Below are positions 17,965 to 25,157 of a DNA stretch of 34,549 bases, piece after piece (the stretch's first letter is position 1; the number at the start of each line of letters is the position of its first letter). The DNA is taken from the NCBI GenBank assembly GCA_964621215.1, contig CAZULF010000008.1, positions 1 through 34,549 of the forward strand, in the 5' to 3' direction. The position numbers were made by a program, and so were the translations under genes. Source of the DNA: CAZULF01 sp964621215 (lineage in GTDB: Bacteria > Pseudomonadota > Gammaproteobacteria > UBA1113). The notes under the pieces are model-generated. The model had not been told where the DNA came from. It ran no database searches and was given only the letters and a program-made list of their open reading frames with translations.

Positions 17965-18296
17965 TGAATACGCTGATGCATAAACACTGCCAACCGATCC
18001 CCACAGGAGCTACTGCTCTGTCTCTTGCTGCCATTAATCCATTATTAGAAAATATTCCTGAGTGGAAGATTAATCCTTCAGCAACTGTGATCAGTAGGGT
18101 GTTTCATTTTAAGAATTACTTCGAAACGATCGCTTTCGTCAATACTATTGCGTGGGTTGCACATCGAGAGGATCATCATCCTGAATTGGAAGTTAGTTAT
18201 AATCATTGCAAAGTTTCTTTTAATACACACACCGTCAATGGTTTGAGTGAAAATGATTTTATTTGTGCGGAAAAAATAGATTATCTATTGCTATAG
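17964..18296 (+). CDS. phhB: 4a-hydroxytetrahydrobiopterin dehydratase PhhB (PCD/DCoH)
   Basis: Regenerates the pterin cofactor used by PhhA by dehydrating the 4a-carbinolamine. The 110-residue product has the pterin carbinolamine dehydratase signature: WVAHREDHHPELEVSYNHCK, with the His71-His72-Pro-Glu core and the third His81, followed by VSFNTHTVNGLSENDF. The TAATG overlap with phhA couples their translation. A start further in (ATG at 17973, MHKHC) is possible, but the coupled start fits best. Confidence 0.95.
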   Translation: MNTLMHKHCQPIPTGATALSLAAINPLLENIPEWKINPSATVISRVFHFKNYFETIAFVNTIAWVAHREDHHPELEVSYNHCKVSFNTHTVNGLSENDFICAEKIDYLLL

Positions 18297-18322
18297 GGTC
18301 TGCTTACAAGGATGTTAGCATC

Positions 18323-19957
18323 ATGACACTACGTAAATTACTTTTGTTATCAACACTGTTCTTATTCAGCCTGATTTTTTTAGGCGCCATTCTGTTTGAC
18401 GCTCCTAATTTTAACTCATGGAGTAACGGTGATGGACTACTCTTATGGTATTTAGCTGTATTAATAATCACTTTTGCAATTGAGCTTGTTGCTTTACGAT
18501 ATTTGCTCAATTATTTTGATACTATAAAAAATCAAGCTTATGATGTGATAGATCATAAATTCACCTTGCAAGTCAAGCTGCCCAAAATAAAAGAAATGCG
18601 TAATCTCATGGAGGTTATGAATAGATTATCGCAGAAAATAAAAAATTCTTTTATTGAACAAACTAATGTTATTCATAAGTTAAATGAGCAAATCAATTCT
18701 GATTCTTTAACCGGGCTGGCAAACCGACAATATTTTAATACGCAACTTGACGCTCTACTCAATAAGAGTCATATGAATTTCGAAGGCGCGCTTTTTTTAA
18801 TTGAATTAAAAAACCTAGATGAATATAAAAAAATAAAAGGTTACCAACGAACCGAGGAGTTTTTAATCTCCGTAGCACGTTGTTTAAAAGAATTTACTTC
18901 CGTTTATAATAACCTGTTATTTGCTCGACTTTCAAAACATTCTTTTTCACTGCTTATTCCTAATATTAATTTGCCTCAAGCAGAGGAGGTTGCTGCAACC
19001 TTATCTAAACAGCTTGCTTGCCTGCTCCCCAATGATAATATTATACATTTCATTTTAGGCGGAACGCTCTATAAAACAAACCAACTTCGAAGCGAATTTT
19101 TATTCACTGCTGATGAAGCTCTGCATGTTGCTCAAGCAAAAGGAAAAAACTCTTTCCATGTCCGTCGTGAAGATGAGGGTGAACATTTATATATTCACAG
19201 TTTCAAGCAGTTTAAAACTTTGTTAGATAGAAATATCATCGAAAATAGTTACTGCCTATTTTTTCAACCGGTCTTTCAAATAGAAGCAGATGAACGGCGC
19301 ATTCTAAGTATAGAAGGATTATTTAGGCTAAAAAACCCTGATGGTGCATATATCAATGCAGGTGAGTTTTATGATTTAATTGACCGGGAAAATATGAAGG
19401 TAGTGCTAGATAAACTTGCGATTCAATATATTATTAGTTTACCAAAGATATCATCGTTAAATATTCCCCTTTCTGTCAATTTAAGTAGTAATAGTATTTT
19501 AGATGCCGACTTCATTACTTGGTTAGAAAACATGGCCCGCTCCCGTCAATTAAAAACTCCATTAGCCTTTGAAATTGCTGAAGATACTGCTGTGAAAAAC
19601 ACCGAAGCGGTAAATCAATTTATTCAAAAATTTCGTGATTTTGGTTTTGAATTTATTCTAGATGATTTTGGTAATACTATGCGTTCACTAAAGTATATTG
19701 AATCGCTCCCAGTACATTATGTAAAAATTCATGGTGGTCTAACTATGCATATAGATACCAGCATAGAAGAAAAAACTTATGCACGCATGTTAGTTGAACT
19801 AGCCAAAAACCTAAATATAAAAGTTGTTGCAAAAGGTATTGAAACAATACAACAGCAGCATGAACTGTTACAGTTTGGTATTGATGGATTTCAAGGTTAT
19901 CTTTACGCTAAACCTGAACCGTTGGAAAAAGTCATTCGCCTCCACTCTCGCGGGTGA
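18323..19957 (+). CDS. Degenerate GGDEF-EAL membrane protein, LapD-like layout, probable c-di-GMP receptor
   Basis: Start chosen at ATG 18323 (MTLRKLLLL), which has AAGGA 10 bases upstream; the frame is open 20 codons further back without a site. Two membrane segments (about 5-25 and 39-63) are separated by only about 13 residues outside the membrane. A HAMP-like helix region follows (about 66-120), then a GGDEF-fold domain (about 125-285) whose active loop reads SKHSF at 204-208 instead of GG[DE]EF. The EAL-fold domain (about 300-540) has EGL at 331-333, Glu417 and DDFG at 447-450, but KIH in place of KID (468-470) and AKGIE in place of AEGVE (503-507). Loss of these residues predicts no cyclase or phosphodiesterase activity. 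The layout resembles LapD, though the LapG-binding periplasmic domain is missing. The last few codons run into a wrbA remnant in another frame. Confidence 0.85.
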   Translation: MTLRKLLLLSTLFLFSLIFLGAILFDAPNFNSWSNGDGLLLWYLAVLIITFAIELVALRYLLNYFDTIKNQAYDVIDHKFTLQVKLPKIKEMRNLMEVMNRLSQKIKNSFIEQTNVIHKLNEQINSDSLTGLANRQYFNTQLDALLNKSHMNFEGALFLIELKNLDEYKKIKGYQRTEEFLISVARCLKEFTSVYNNLLFARLSKHSFSLLIPNINLPQAEEVAATLSKQLACLLPNDNIIHFILGGTLYKTNQLRSEFLFTADEALHVAQAKGKNSFHVRREDEGEHLYIHSFKQFKTLLDRNIIENSYCLFFQPVFQIEADERRILSIEGLFRLKNPDGAYINAGEFYDLIDRENMKVVLDKLAIQYIISLPKISSLNIPLSVNLSSNSILDADFITWLENMARSRQLKTPLAFEIAEDTAVKNTEAVNQFIQKFRDFGFEFILDDFGNTMRSLKYIESLPVHYVKIHGGLTMHIDTSIEEKTYARMLVELAKNLNIKVVAKGIETIQQQHELLQFGIDGFQGYLYAKPEPLEKVIRLHSRG

Positions 19958-20036
19958 CACCACCCGTCAAGCCAGTGACAATGAACTTGCTATTGCCCGT
20001 TATCAAGGCAAACACATAGCTGAAATCGCCAAGGCA
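19938..20036 (+). pseudogene. wrbA: Remnant of wrbA 3' end
   Basis: In the +1-shifted frame relative to the upstream gene, the DNA encodes TLAGDTTRQASDNELAIARY and then QGKHIAEIAK. That is the C-terminal signature of WrbA-type NAD(P)H:quinone oxidoreductases (family form roughly 'GGDGSRQPSENELAIARYQGKHVAEIAKKL'). Nothing of the flavodoxin domain is present. The stop codon of the upstream GGDEF-EAL gene lies inside this remnant, so a deletion joined the two. A damaged palindromic repeat begins about 20 bases later. Confidence 0.75.
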
Positions 20037-20058
20037 GAGGATAATCATTTGCTTCTCT

Positions 20059-20116
20059 CGTCGTCCCACGGCTTGTCCGCGGGATCCAGGTCGTGTCGAT
20101 GTATTCTCGGGACGAT
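20059..20116. repeat. Palindromic repeat family A, copy 1 (internally deleted)
   Basis: The left arm CGTCGTCCCACGGCTTGTCC and the following GCGGGATCCAGG match the intact copies at 25967 and 26837. The right arm has lost its first part and only CGGGACGA remains. It sits inside the decayed region between the wrbA remnant and the next ORF tail. Confidence 0.75.
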
Positions 20117-20309
20117 GCGCTGTTTTTACAAGTTTTGGCATCTTTTGTATCGAAATGGCCTAGATGCTTTTAAACAGCGTTATACCGCTAAAGCTTGCTT
20201 GGTTTTGCCAGAAGATGCATTGACTTTATCTACGTATTTAGCTGAAAAAGAACCTTCGGTTGCTTTACCAGAAACTCCAGCGACTAGAAATAATATTCAA
20301 CTCGCTTAA
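20117..20309 (+). pseudogene. Unrecognised ORF tail after the wrbA remnant
   Basis: The frame of the wrbA remnant stays open through the repeat and ends after about 64 more codons (KFWHLLYRNGLDAFKQRYTA ... TPATRNNIQLA). The residue pattern looks like the real C-terminal end of a protein and not random sequence, but I do not recognise it. It has no start of its own and is probably debris of a deleted gene. A hairpin terminator follows. Confidence 0.35.
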
Positions 20310-20327
20310 GTTCATAGTGAGTCAACC

Positions 20328-20358
20328 AAAAAGGGACGAAAATTTTTTCGCCCCTTTG
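20328..20358. terminator. Bidirectional hairpin terminator
   Basis: AAAAGGGACGAAAA pairs with TTTTCGCCCCTTT around a very short loop, with A/T runs on both flanks. It lies between the ORF tail on the plus strand and the broken MerR gene on the minus strand and could serve both. Confidence 0.6.
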
Positions 20359-20361
20359 TTA

Positions 20362-21276
20362 TTATTTCGCGTGTTTTTTCAACCACGCTTTCGCTGCTGA
20401 TGTAACTTTCTCATCCTGAAAAATTAATGCTAAAAGATCACTTCTCGATTCTTGCATATCACCATACAATCCTTCTAGCATTGTATTCTACTGAGATAAT
20501 ACATCTGCATCTGAACGCGTACCAATTTGCGCTAAAATACCTTCTACTCGTTGGCGCCAATAGACTTCGGTGGCTTTATCAAGCCAGGCAACCACGGTAG
20601 GAGTCATATAATCCTGCTCACCTATTTTGCCTTTCTTATAACCCTCTTCCCATAACTTATTACGTAAATTGGTGTACTTTTTTCCGTATAGGCCATTAAT
20701 CATCGTCATACAACGCTCACCAATGCTAACACCTATTGTGCTAAAAGGATCCTCATCAATATTTACTTAAACATCTTTCACTAAGCCTTCCCAAGCTGCA
20801 TGAAATTGATTTTTCTCCTCTGGAGTAAAACGTTGTTTCAAGCTTTGTTCAAACTCAACGTATTGTTTAAGTTCTTGCTGCGTTAACACGTCTTTTACCC
20901 AGCAACGTTCGATTTGTTCTGTCATAGTATAAACCTCAATTATGTCAATAATGGATTGCCATGGAATAGATTTATTAACATTACAGTCTGCGGTAATATT
21001 TTTTAACATTTGGCTGGCCTCTAACAATTTGCTACCTTTTTCTTGCAAAAATTGGCACTGCATAGAAAAATGCTCAACCATATCAACTTTTTCAGCTAAT
21101 AAAGTTTTTATTTGAGACAATTCAAATCCAAAAAATTTTAACGCGATAATCTGCTGTAGTTTTAATAGATCCGCCTCAGAATAAACTCGATAACCATTGG
21201 CTAAGCGTGTTTTAGGACTAATTGAAAGTTGGCTCTCAAGCTTAGTTTGATGCAAGCTCAAGGCTCTTAAAATCAC
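20362..21276 (-). pseudogene. MerR-family regulator with TipAS-like domain, broken by two in-frame stops
   Basis: Read from GTG 21276 on the minus strand, one continuous 305-codon frame encodes a MerR regulator. It shows SPKTRLANGYRVYSEADLLK and a helical region, then a C-terminal part resembling the antibiotic/ligand-binding TipAS domain (AWEGLVKDV, GERCMTMINGLYGKKY, and the end AKAWLKKHAK). It is interrupted by TAA at 20767-20769 and TAG at 20488-20490, with the same frame continuing past both. The N-terminal helix-turn-helix is also damaged. Between LSLHQTKL and ISPKTR about three residues and the conserved tyrosines of the family are missing, and an in-frame TAA upstream leaves only a weak GTG start. 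So this is a decaying gene; a shortened MerR-like protein (21276-20767) might still be made. Confidence 0.75.
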
Positions 21277-21359
21277 TTCGCCGGTGATAAATTCCTGATT
21301 AAGTTATATCCTAGTCAATTAATTTCTAGCTTACCGTTTGATAGTCAACAAATTTTTAA

Positions 21360-21388
21360 TTGACAAACAAACTAAACTAAGCTAGACT
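21360..21388 (+). promoter_or_regulatory. Sigma-70 type promoter of the toxin-antitoxin operon
   Basis: A perfect -35 TTGACA (21360-21365), a 17-base spacer and a -10 like TAGACT (21383-21388), ending 30 bases before the antitoxin start. Nearby GTCAA/TTGAC inverted motifs (21344-21364) could be an operator for the antitoxin or for the divergent MerR gene. Confidence 0.55.
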
Positions 21389-21418
21389 AATATTAAATAG
21401 CGATGCAGGAGCCCTAAA

Positions 21419-21646
21419 ATGCATAGTGTTAATATTCATGATGCCAAGACACATTTATCGAAATATGTGGAAAATGTGCAGCATGGCCAAGAAATTATTA
21501 TTTGTAAAAGTGGCCATCCGGTGGCTATCTTGAAAGCTTATCAACCTCAAACCGTACAGCGTCAGCTGGGTGGATGGAAAGGCAAAGTTAAAATCCACAA
21601 AGATTTTGATGTATTACCCGATGATTTTATGGATTATTTCAAATAA
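21419..21646 (+). CDS. Type II antitoxin, Phd/YefM family
   Basis: A 75-residue antitoxin expected to bind its own promoter through the N-terminal Phd/YefM fold and to neutralise the PIN toxin with its C-terminal tail. Seen: MHSVNIHDAKTHLSKYVENV, the classic 'a..hls.ll..v..G' start, then GQEIIICKSGHPVAILKAY. The tail is an acidic/aromatic DFDVLPDDFMDYFK. A strong CAGGAG site lies 8 bases before the ATG. Its TAA overlaps the toxin ATG by one base (TAATG), the usual coupled order of antitoxin first. Confidence 0.93.
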   Translation: MHSVNIHDAKTHLSKYVENVQHGQEIIICKSGHPVAILKAYQPQTVQRQLGGWKGKVKIHKDFDVLPDDFMDYFK

Positions 21647-22023
21647 TGTATTTACTCGATACCAACATTTTAATTTGGATGCTTGAGGGAAATTGCTCGA
21701 AAGTAGGCAAAAAACTCTATGATACTATTGCCAATACCGAAAAAATCATTTACGTCAGCGTGGTTTCCTATTGGGAAATAGTCATTAAAACCGAATTAGG
21801 AAAATTAGAAGTGCCTGATGATTTACCCGTGCAAGTAAAAGCGGCGGGATTTCATTGGCTCTCCGTCGATTTAGCCCCTATTATTGAGCTAAAAGAATTA
21901 CCCAATTTACACAGAGATCCATTTGACCGCTTATTGATCGCTCAAGCTAAAGCTGCAAATTTAACCTTCATCACCGCAGATAAACTTATTGCGCAATATC
22001 CAATTCGCTGCTTAGAACCCTAG
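21646..22023 (+). CDS. Type II toxin, PIN-domain ribonuclease (VapC-like)
   Basis: A PIN-domain endoribonuclease that would inhibit translation when its antitoxin is lost. The 125-residue product keeps the acidic Mg-binding residues of the family: Asp5 in MYLLDTNILIW, Glu44 in VVSYWEIVIK, Asp94 in RDPFDRLLIAQA and Asp112 in TFITADK. The form 'LLDTnilIW ... SyWEi.iK ... RDPFDRlLiAQA' is the common partner of Phd/YefM antitoxins. All key residues are present, so it is probably active. Confidence 0.94.
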   Translation: MYLLDTNILIWMLEGNCSKVGKKLYDTIANTEKIIYVSVVSYWEIVIKTELGKLEVPDDLPVQVKAAGFHWLSVDLAPIIELKELPNLHRDPFDRLLIAQAKAANLTFITADKLIAQYPIRCLEP

Positions 22024-22031
22024 ATGGAGAA

Positions 22032-22051
22032 GGGCGATTTGTGAATCGCCC
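22032..22051. terminator. Hairpin between convergent vapC-like and htpG genes
   Basis: GGGCGATT and AATCGCCC form a perfect 8-bp stem with a TGTG loop, 8 bases after the toxin stop and 6 bases before the htpG stop. There is no clear T-run on either side, so it may act as a weak terminator or an mRNA 3' end protector. Confidence 0.5.
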
Positions 22052-22057
22052 ATACCA

Positions 22058-23944
22058 TTATTTCAACAATAACGTATTCAATCTGCTAACAAAGGTTGCT
22101 GGATCTTCTAATTGACCGCCTTCGGCTAGAATAGCTTGATCCAATAACACATGACACCATTGATCAAAATCAACCGCATCCGGTTCAGCTTGCAAGTTTT
22201 TCAAAAACGGATGTTCTGGGTTTAACTCCAAAATGGGTTGGCTTGCAGGCATTGCTTGACCGGCTGCTTTCAACATACGTTGGACGTGAATACCTAAATC
22301 ATTTTCATCCGCAACAATACAAGCAGGTGAGGTGGTTAATCGATGAGTAACACGAACGTCTTTCACTCGACCATCTAACACCGTCTTAAACTTTTCTAAC
22401 ACGGGTTCAAAGGTTTTTTGAATTTGTTCCTGTTCATCTTTGGTTTGCGTGTCGTCCAACTCACCTAAATCTAACGAACCTTTTGCAACGGACTGTAATT
22501 GTTTACCTTCATATTCGGTTAAATGCGCCACTAACCATTCATCCACGCGGTCACTCAACAACAACACTTCGATACCCTTCTTACGGAAGACTTCCAGATG
22601 TGGGCTGTGTTTTGCAGCAGCAAAGGTTTCCGCTGTAACAAAATAAACTTTATCTTGGCCTGGTTTCATGCGGCTAATGTAGTCATCTAATGACACATCT
22701 TGTTTCTCGCTATCGGTATGTGTAGAAGCAAAACGTAATAGTTTAGCAATACGGGTTTTATTCGAATTATCTTCTGCAATACCTTCTTTTAGCACAGGAC
22801 CAAAGTTTTGCCAGAACGTCGCATATTTTTCCGCATCATCGGCCATCAAGCGTTCTAGCATTTCCAATACTCGCTTGGTCACCGCACTACGAATGGATTC
22901 AACTACACGGTTGCTTTGTAAAATTTCACGCGAAACGTTCAACGGTAAATCATTGGAATCCACGACACCTTTGACGAAACGTAAATATAACGGTAATAAC
23001 TCTTCCGCATTATCCATAATAAATACGCGTTTGATATAGAGCTTGAGACCACGTGGTTGATCGCGATTGAATAGATCAAATGGCACGTGAGAAGGAACAT
23101 ATAACAAACTGGTATATTCTAGCTTGCCTTCAACTTTATTATGGCTCCACAATAAAGGATCCATAAAATCATGTGAAATATGCTTGTAAAATTCGTTATA
23201 TTCTTCGTCAGTAATTTGTGTTTTTGGTAATGCCCATAGCGCAGTCGCACGATTGACGGTTTCCCATTCAAAGGTTTTTTCATCACCTTCACCGGTGGTT
23301 TTTAACATTTGTACTGGAAAGCCGATATGATCAGAATACTTGCGAATAATCGACTTTAATCGCCATTCATTTAGAAATTCTTCTTGTTCCTCTTTTTTAA
23401 GATGTAAAACCACTTCGGTTCCCCGCTCTGCCATAGTGGTGGAAGCCACGCTAAAATCTGACTGCCCGTCAGATTCCCATTCCACCGCTTGATCAGGTGA
23501 CGCCCCAGCGCGACGCGAACGAACCACTACGCGATCAGCGACAATAAAGCTAGAATAAAATCCCACACCAAATTGACCAATCAAACGACTATCTTTGGCT
23601 TCTTGTCCGGTTAAGGATTGTAAAAATTCTTTGGTACCGGAACGGGCGATCGTGCCCAAATTTTGAATAATTTCTTCTTGCGTCATACCTATACCATTAT
23701 CACGCACCGTAATGGTTTTAGCTTTTTCATCAAAAGAAATCAAAATCTTTAATTCTGAATCATTTTCATAGTAATCAGGATGTGAAATGGCTTCAAACCG
23801 CAACTTATCACAAGCGTCCGATGCGTTTGAAATCAATTCACGTAGAAAAATTTCTTTGTTGCTATAAAGTGAATGTGTCACTAAATGCAATAATTGGTTA
23901 ACTTCAGTTTGAAAACCCATTGTTTGTTTTTGTGCTTCTGACAT
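22058..23944 (-). CDS. htpG: Molecular chaperone HtpG (Hsp90)
   Basis: A cytoplasmic Hsp90 chaperone, an ATP-driven dimer that works with DnaK on client proteins. The 628 residues match the usual bacterial length. The GHKL ATPase domain shows ELISNASDACDKLRF with catalytic Glu36 and Asn40, DNGIGM with Asp82, GTIARSGTKEF, and GQFGVGFYSSFIVAD. The middle domain has PLNVSREILQ, with the gamma-phosphate-contacting Arg of the family. The C-terminal dimerisation region has LGIHVQRMLKAAGQ and LELNPEHPFLK. The start is set by a perfect AGGAGG 7 bases upstream. A sigma-32 type promoter lies in the gap to the divergent cytochrome b561 gene, so heat induction is expected. Confidence 0.97.
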   Translation of the reverse strand: MSEAQKQTMGFQTEVNQLLHLVTHSLYSNKEIFLRELISNASDACDKLRFEAISHPDYYENDSELKILISFDEKAKTITVRDNGIGMTQEEIIQNLGTIARSGTKEFLQSLTGQEAKDSRLIGQFGVGFYSSFIVADRVVVRSRRAGASPDQAVEWESDGQSDFSVASTTMAERGTEVVLHLKKEEQEEFLNEWRLKSIIRKYSDHIGFPVQMLKTTGEGDEKTFEWETVNRATALWALPKTQITDEEYNEFYKHISHDFMDPLLWSHNKVEGKLEYTSLLYVPSHVPFDLFNRDQPRGLKLYIKRVFIMDNAEELLPLYLRFVKGVVDSNDLPLNVSREILQSNRVVESIRSAVTKRVLEMLERLMADDAEKYATFWQNFGPVLKEGIAEDNSNKTRIAKLLRFASTHTDSEKQDVSLDDYISRMKPGQDKVYFVTAETFAAAKHSPHLEVFRKKGIEVLLLSDRVDEWLVAHLTEYEGKQLQSVAKGSLDLGELDDTQTKDEQEQIQKTFEPVLEKFKTVLDGRVKDVRVTHRLTTSPACIVADENDLGIHVQRMLKAAGQAMPASQPILELNPEHPFLKNLQAEPDAVDFDQWCHVLLDQAILAEGGQLEDPATFVSRLNTLLLK

Positions 23945-23991
23945 GAAACGCCTCCTAATAATTACTGTAAAAATTTGCCAATGATATTACA

Positions 23992-24016
23992 ATGGGGATT
24001 GTTTTTTCGTTTTCAA
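23992..24016 (-). promoter_or_regulatory. Heat-shock (sigma-32) promoter of htpG
   Basis: On the minus strand TTGAAA (24016-24011) is followed by exactly 13 bases and then CCCCAT (23997-23992), reading on as CCCCATTG. This is close to the sigma-32 consensus CTTGAAA-N13-CCCCATNT and lies about 48 bases upstream of the htpG start. Confidence 0.8.
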
Positions 24017-24037
24017 TGCCTAGAAGGAAACTAAACC

Positions 24038-24571
24038 ATGTCAATGATGAATACCAGGGAAAATTATGGCAGTGTTGCGCGCGTTTTACATTGGCTGCTG
24101 GCCGCTTTAGTCATCGGTATGCTAACAGTCGGACTATTACTGGAGGATATAAACAGCCTCCTATTGTTTCAATTACATAAATTTACTGGCTTATGTGTAC
24201 TCGCTGTAGCCATTCTGACCGTCATTTGGGGATGGATTAATGTAAAACCAACTTATTCCACCACCATGCCGAGCTGGCAACAATCCCTAGCGAAGTTCCT
24301 ACATAACGCCATGTTATTCTTCGTCTTTATCATGCCGTTAACCGGTTGGTACTTCACCACTGCCGGCGGCAAACCCCCACAGTTTTTTAGTTTAAACTTG
24401 CCCATGCCCTGGGTCATCGCCGGCCAACACCCAGCTATTCGTGATGATGTTAAAGCCATTCATATCTATGTTGCTTATGCTTTAATAGCTCTCGTGATTT
24501 TACATACGCTAGCGGCACTCAAACATCATTTTATTGATAAGGATACTGTGCTGAAGCGGATGCTTAGGTAA
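24038..24571 (+). CDS. Cytochrome b561 family protein
   Basis: An inner-membrane di-haem cytochrome b of the bacterial b561 (CybB-like) family, moving electrons between quinol and an unknown partner. The 177-residue product has four membrane segments (about 14-35, 46-67, 88-107, 140-160). Candidate haem ligands are His18 (VARVLHWLLA), His47 (QLHKFTGL), His142 (KAIHIYVAY) and His156 (VILHTLAALKHHF). The order HW, then HK..GL, then a second H pair matches the family. AGAAGGA lies upstream of the ATG. It is transcribed away from htpG; no partner gene is adjacent. Confidence 0.9.
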   Translation: MSMMNTRENYGSVARVLHWLLAALVIGMLTVGLLLEDINSLLLFQLHKFTGLCVLAVAILTVIWGWINVKPTYSTTMPSWQQSLAKFLHNAMLFFVFIMPLTGWYFTTAGGKPPQFFSLNLPMPWVIAGQHPAIRDDVKAIHIYVAYALIALVILHTLAALKHHFIDKDTVLKRMLR

Positions 24572-24610
24572 GAATTTATAAAAACATATTTATTTAATTT
24601 TTAAATGCAT

Positions 24611-24616
24611 TATAAT
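24611..24616 (+). promoter_or_regulatory. Possible -10 box of the pilin gene
   Basis: A perfect TATAAT lies 35 bases before the pilin ATG, followed by an AGGAAG ribosome site. No good -35 is seen at the right distance and no sigma-54 pattern is apparent, unlike many pilin promoters. Confidence 0.35.
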
Positions 24617-24651
24617 GGAATTCCTCATTCACTCATCAGGAAGAATTTCAA

Positions 24652-25059
24652 ATGCGAAAAATACGAACAAATATTTCAGGTTTTACTTTAATCGAACTTA
24701 TGGTCACCATCGCCATTGTCGGCATTTTAGCAGCGGTGGCGATTCCTAATTACATGGAATATACACAAAAGGCAAAATACGCTGAAGTCATACAAGCCGC
24801 TGCTGCGTATAAAGCCATTGTCGCCACTTGTGCGTTGGTGGTGGGCGGAATTGAAGAATGCTCTCAAGGCAAAAATGGCATCCCCATTCCCAAACTGACT
24901 AAAAATATATCATTACTTAAAATTGAAGGCGGCAGCATTAGTGCTGCAGGGCTAGGTGACGCACCATTGAATTCAACATATGTATTATCTGCTGATTATA
25001 ACGGAGGAGCCATTAGCTGGAGAGTGATGGGCACCTGTCGAGAGGCTGGATTGTGCTGA
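24652..25059 (+). CDS. pilE: Type IV major-type pilin (PilE/PilA)
   Basis: The structural subunit of type IV pili, processed and N-methylated by prepilin peptidase PilD in the inner membrane. The 135-residue precursor starts with a short basic leader MRKIRTNISG. Cleavage before FTLIELMVTIAIVGILAAVA leaves Phe1 and Glu5, the classic class III signal and N-terminal helix. Four cysteines are visible: one pair in TCALVVGGIEEC and a C-terminal pair in GTCREAGLC that would close the D-loop. The gene stands alone, well separated from the pilW-pilX-pilY1 set at the end of the window. Whether it is the major pilin or a PilE-type minor pilin cannot be decided; it is short for a major pilin. Confidence 0.85.
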   Translation: MRKIRTNISGFTLIELMVTIAIVGILAAVAIPNYMEYTQKAKYAEVIQAAAAYKAIVATCALVVGGIEECSQGKNGIPIPKLTKNISLLKIEGGSISAAGLGDAPLNSTYVLSADYNGGAISWRVMGTCREAGLC

Positions 25060-25097
25060 AGTAGTATATTTGGCCATACATATTTAACCTTACCCCT

Positions 25098-25124
25098 TTG
25101 AAATACATGAAATTTTGTTATACT
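25098..25124 (+). promoter_or_regulatory. Possible promoter of surE
   Basis: A TATACT (25119-25124) preceded by TTGAAA (25098-25103) at a short 15-base spacing, 33 bases before the surE ATG. The elements are good but the spacing is poor. Confidence 0.3.
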
Positions 25125-25157
25125 GGACTTCTTTAGTCTTTAATTAGTAGGTTATTA

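Noticed and set aside
18263..18322. Upstream start for the GGDEF-EAL gene overlapping phhB
   Set aside because: The extra 20 residues are polar sequence overlapping the phhB end with no ribosome site. ATG 18323 has AAGGA and begins a typical membrane segment.
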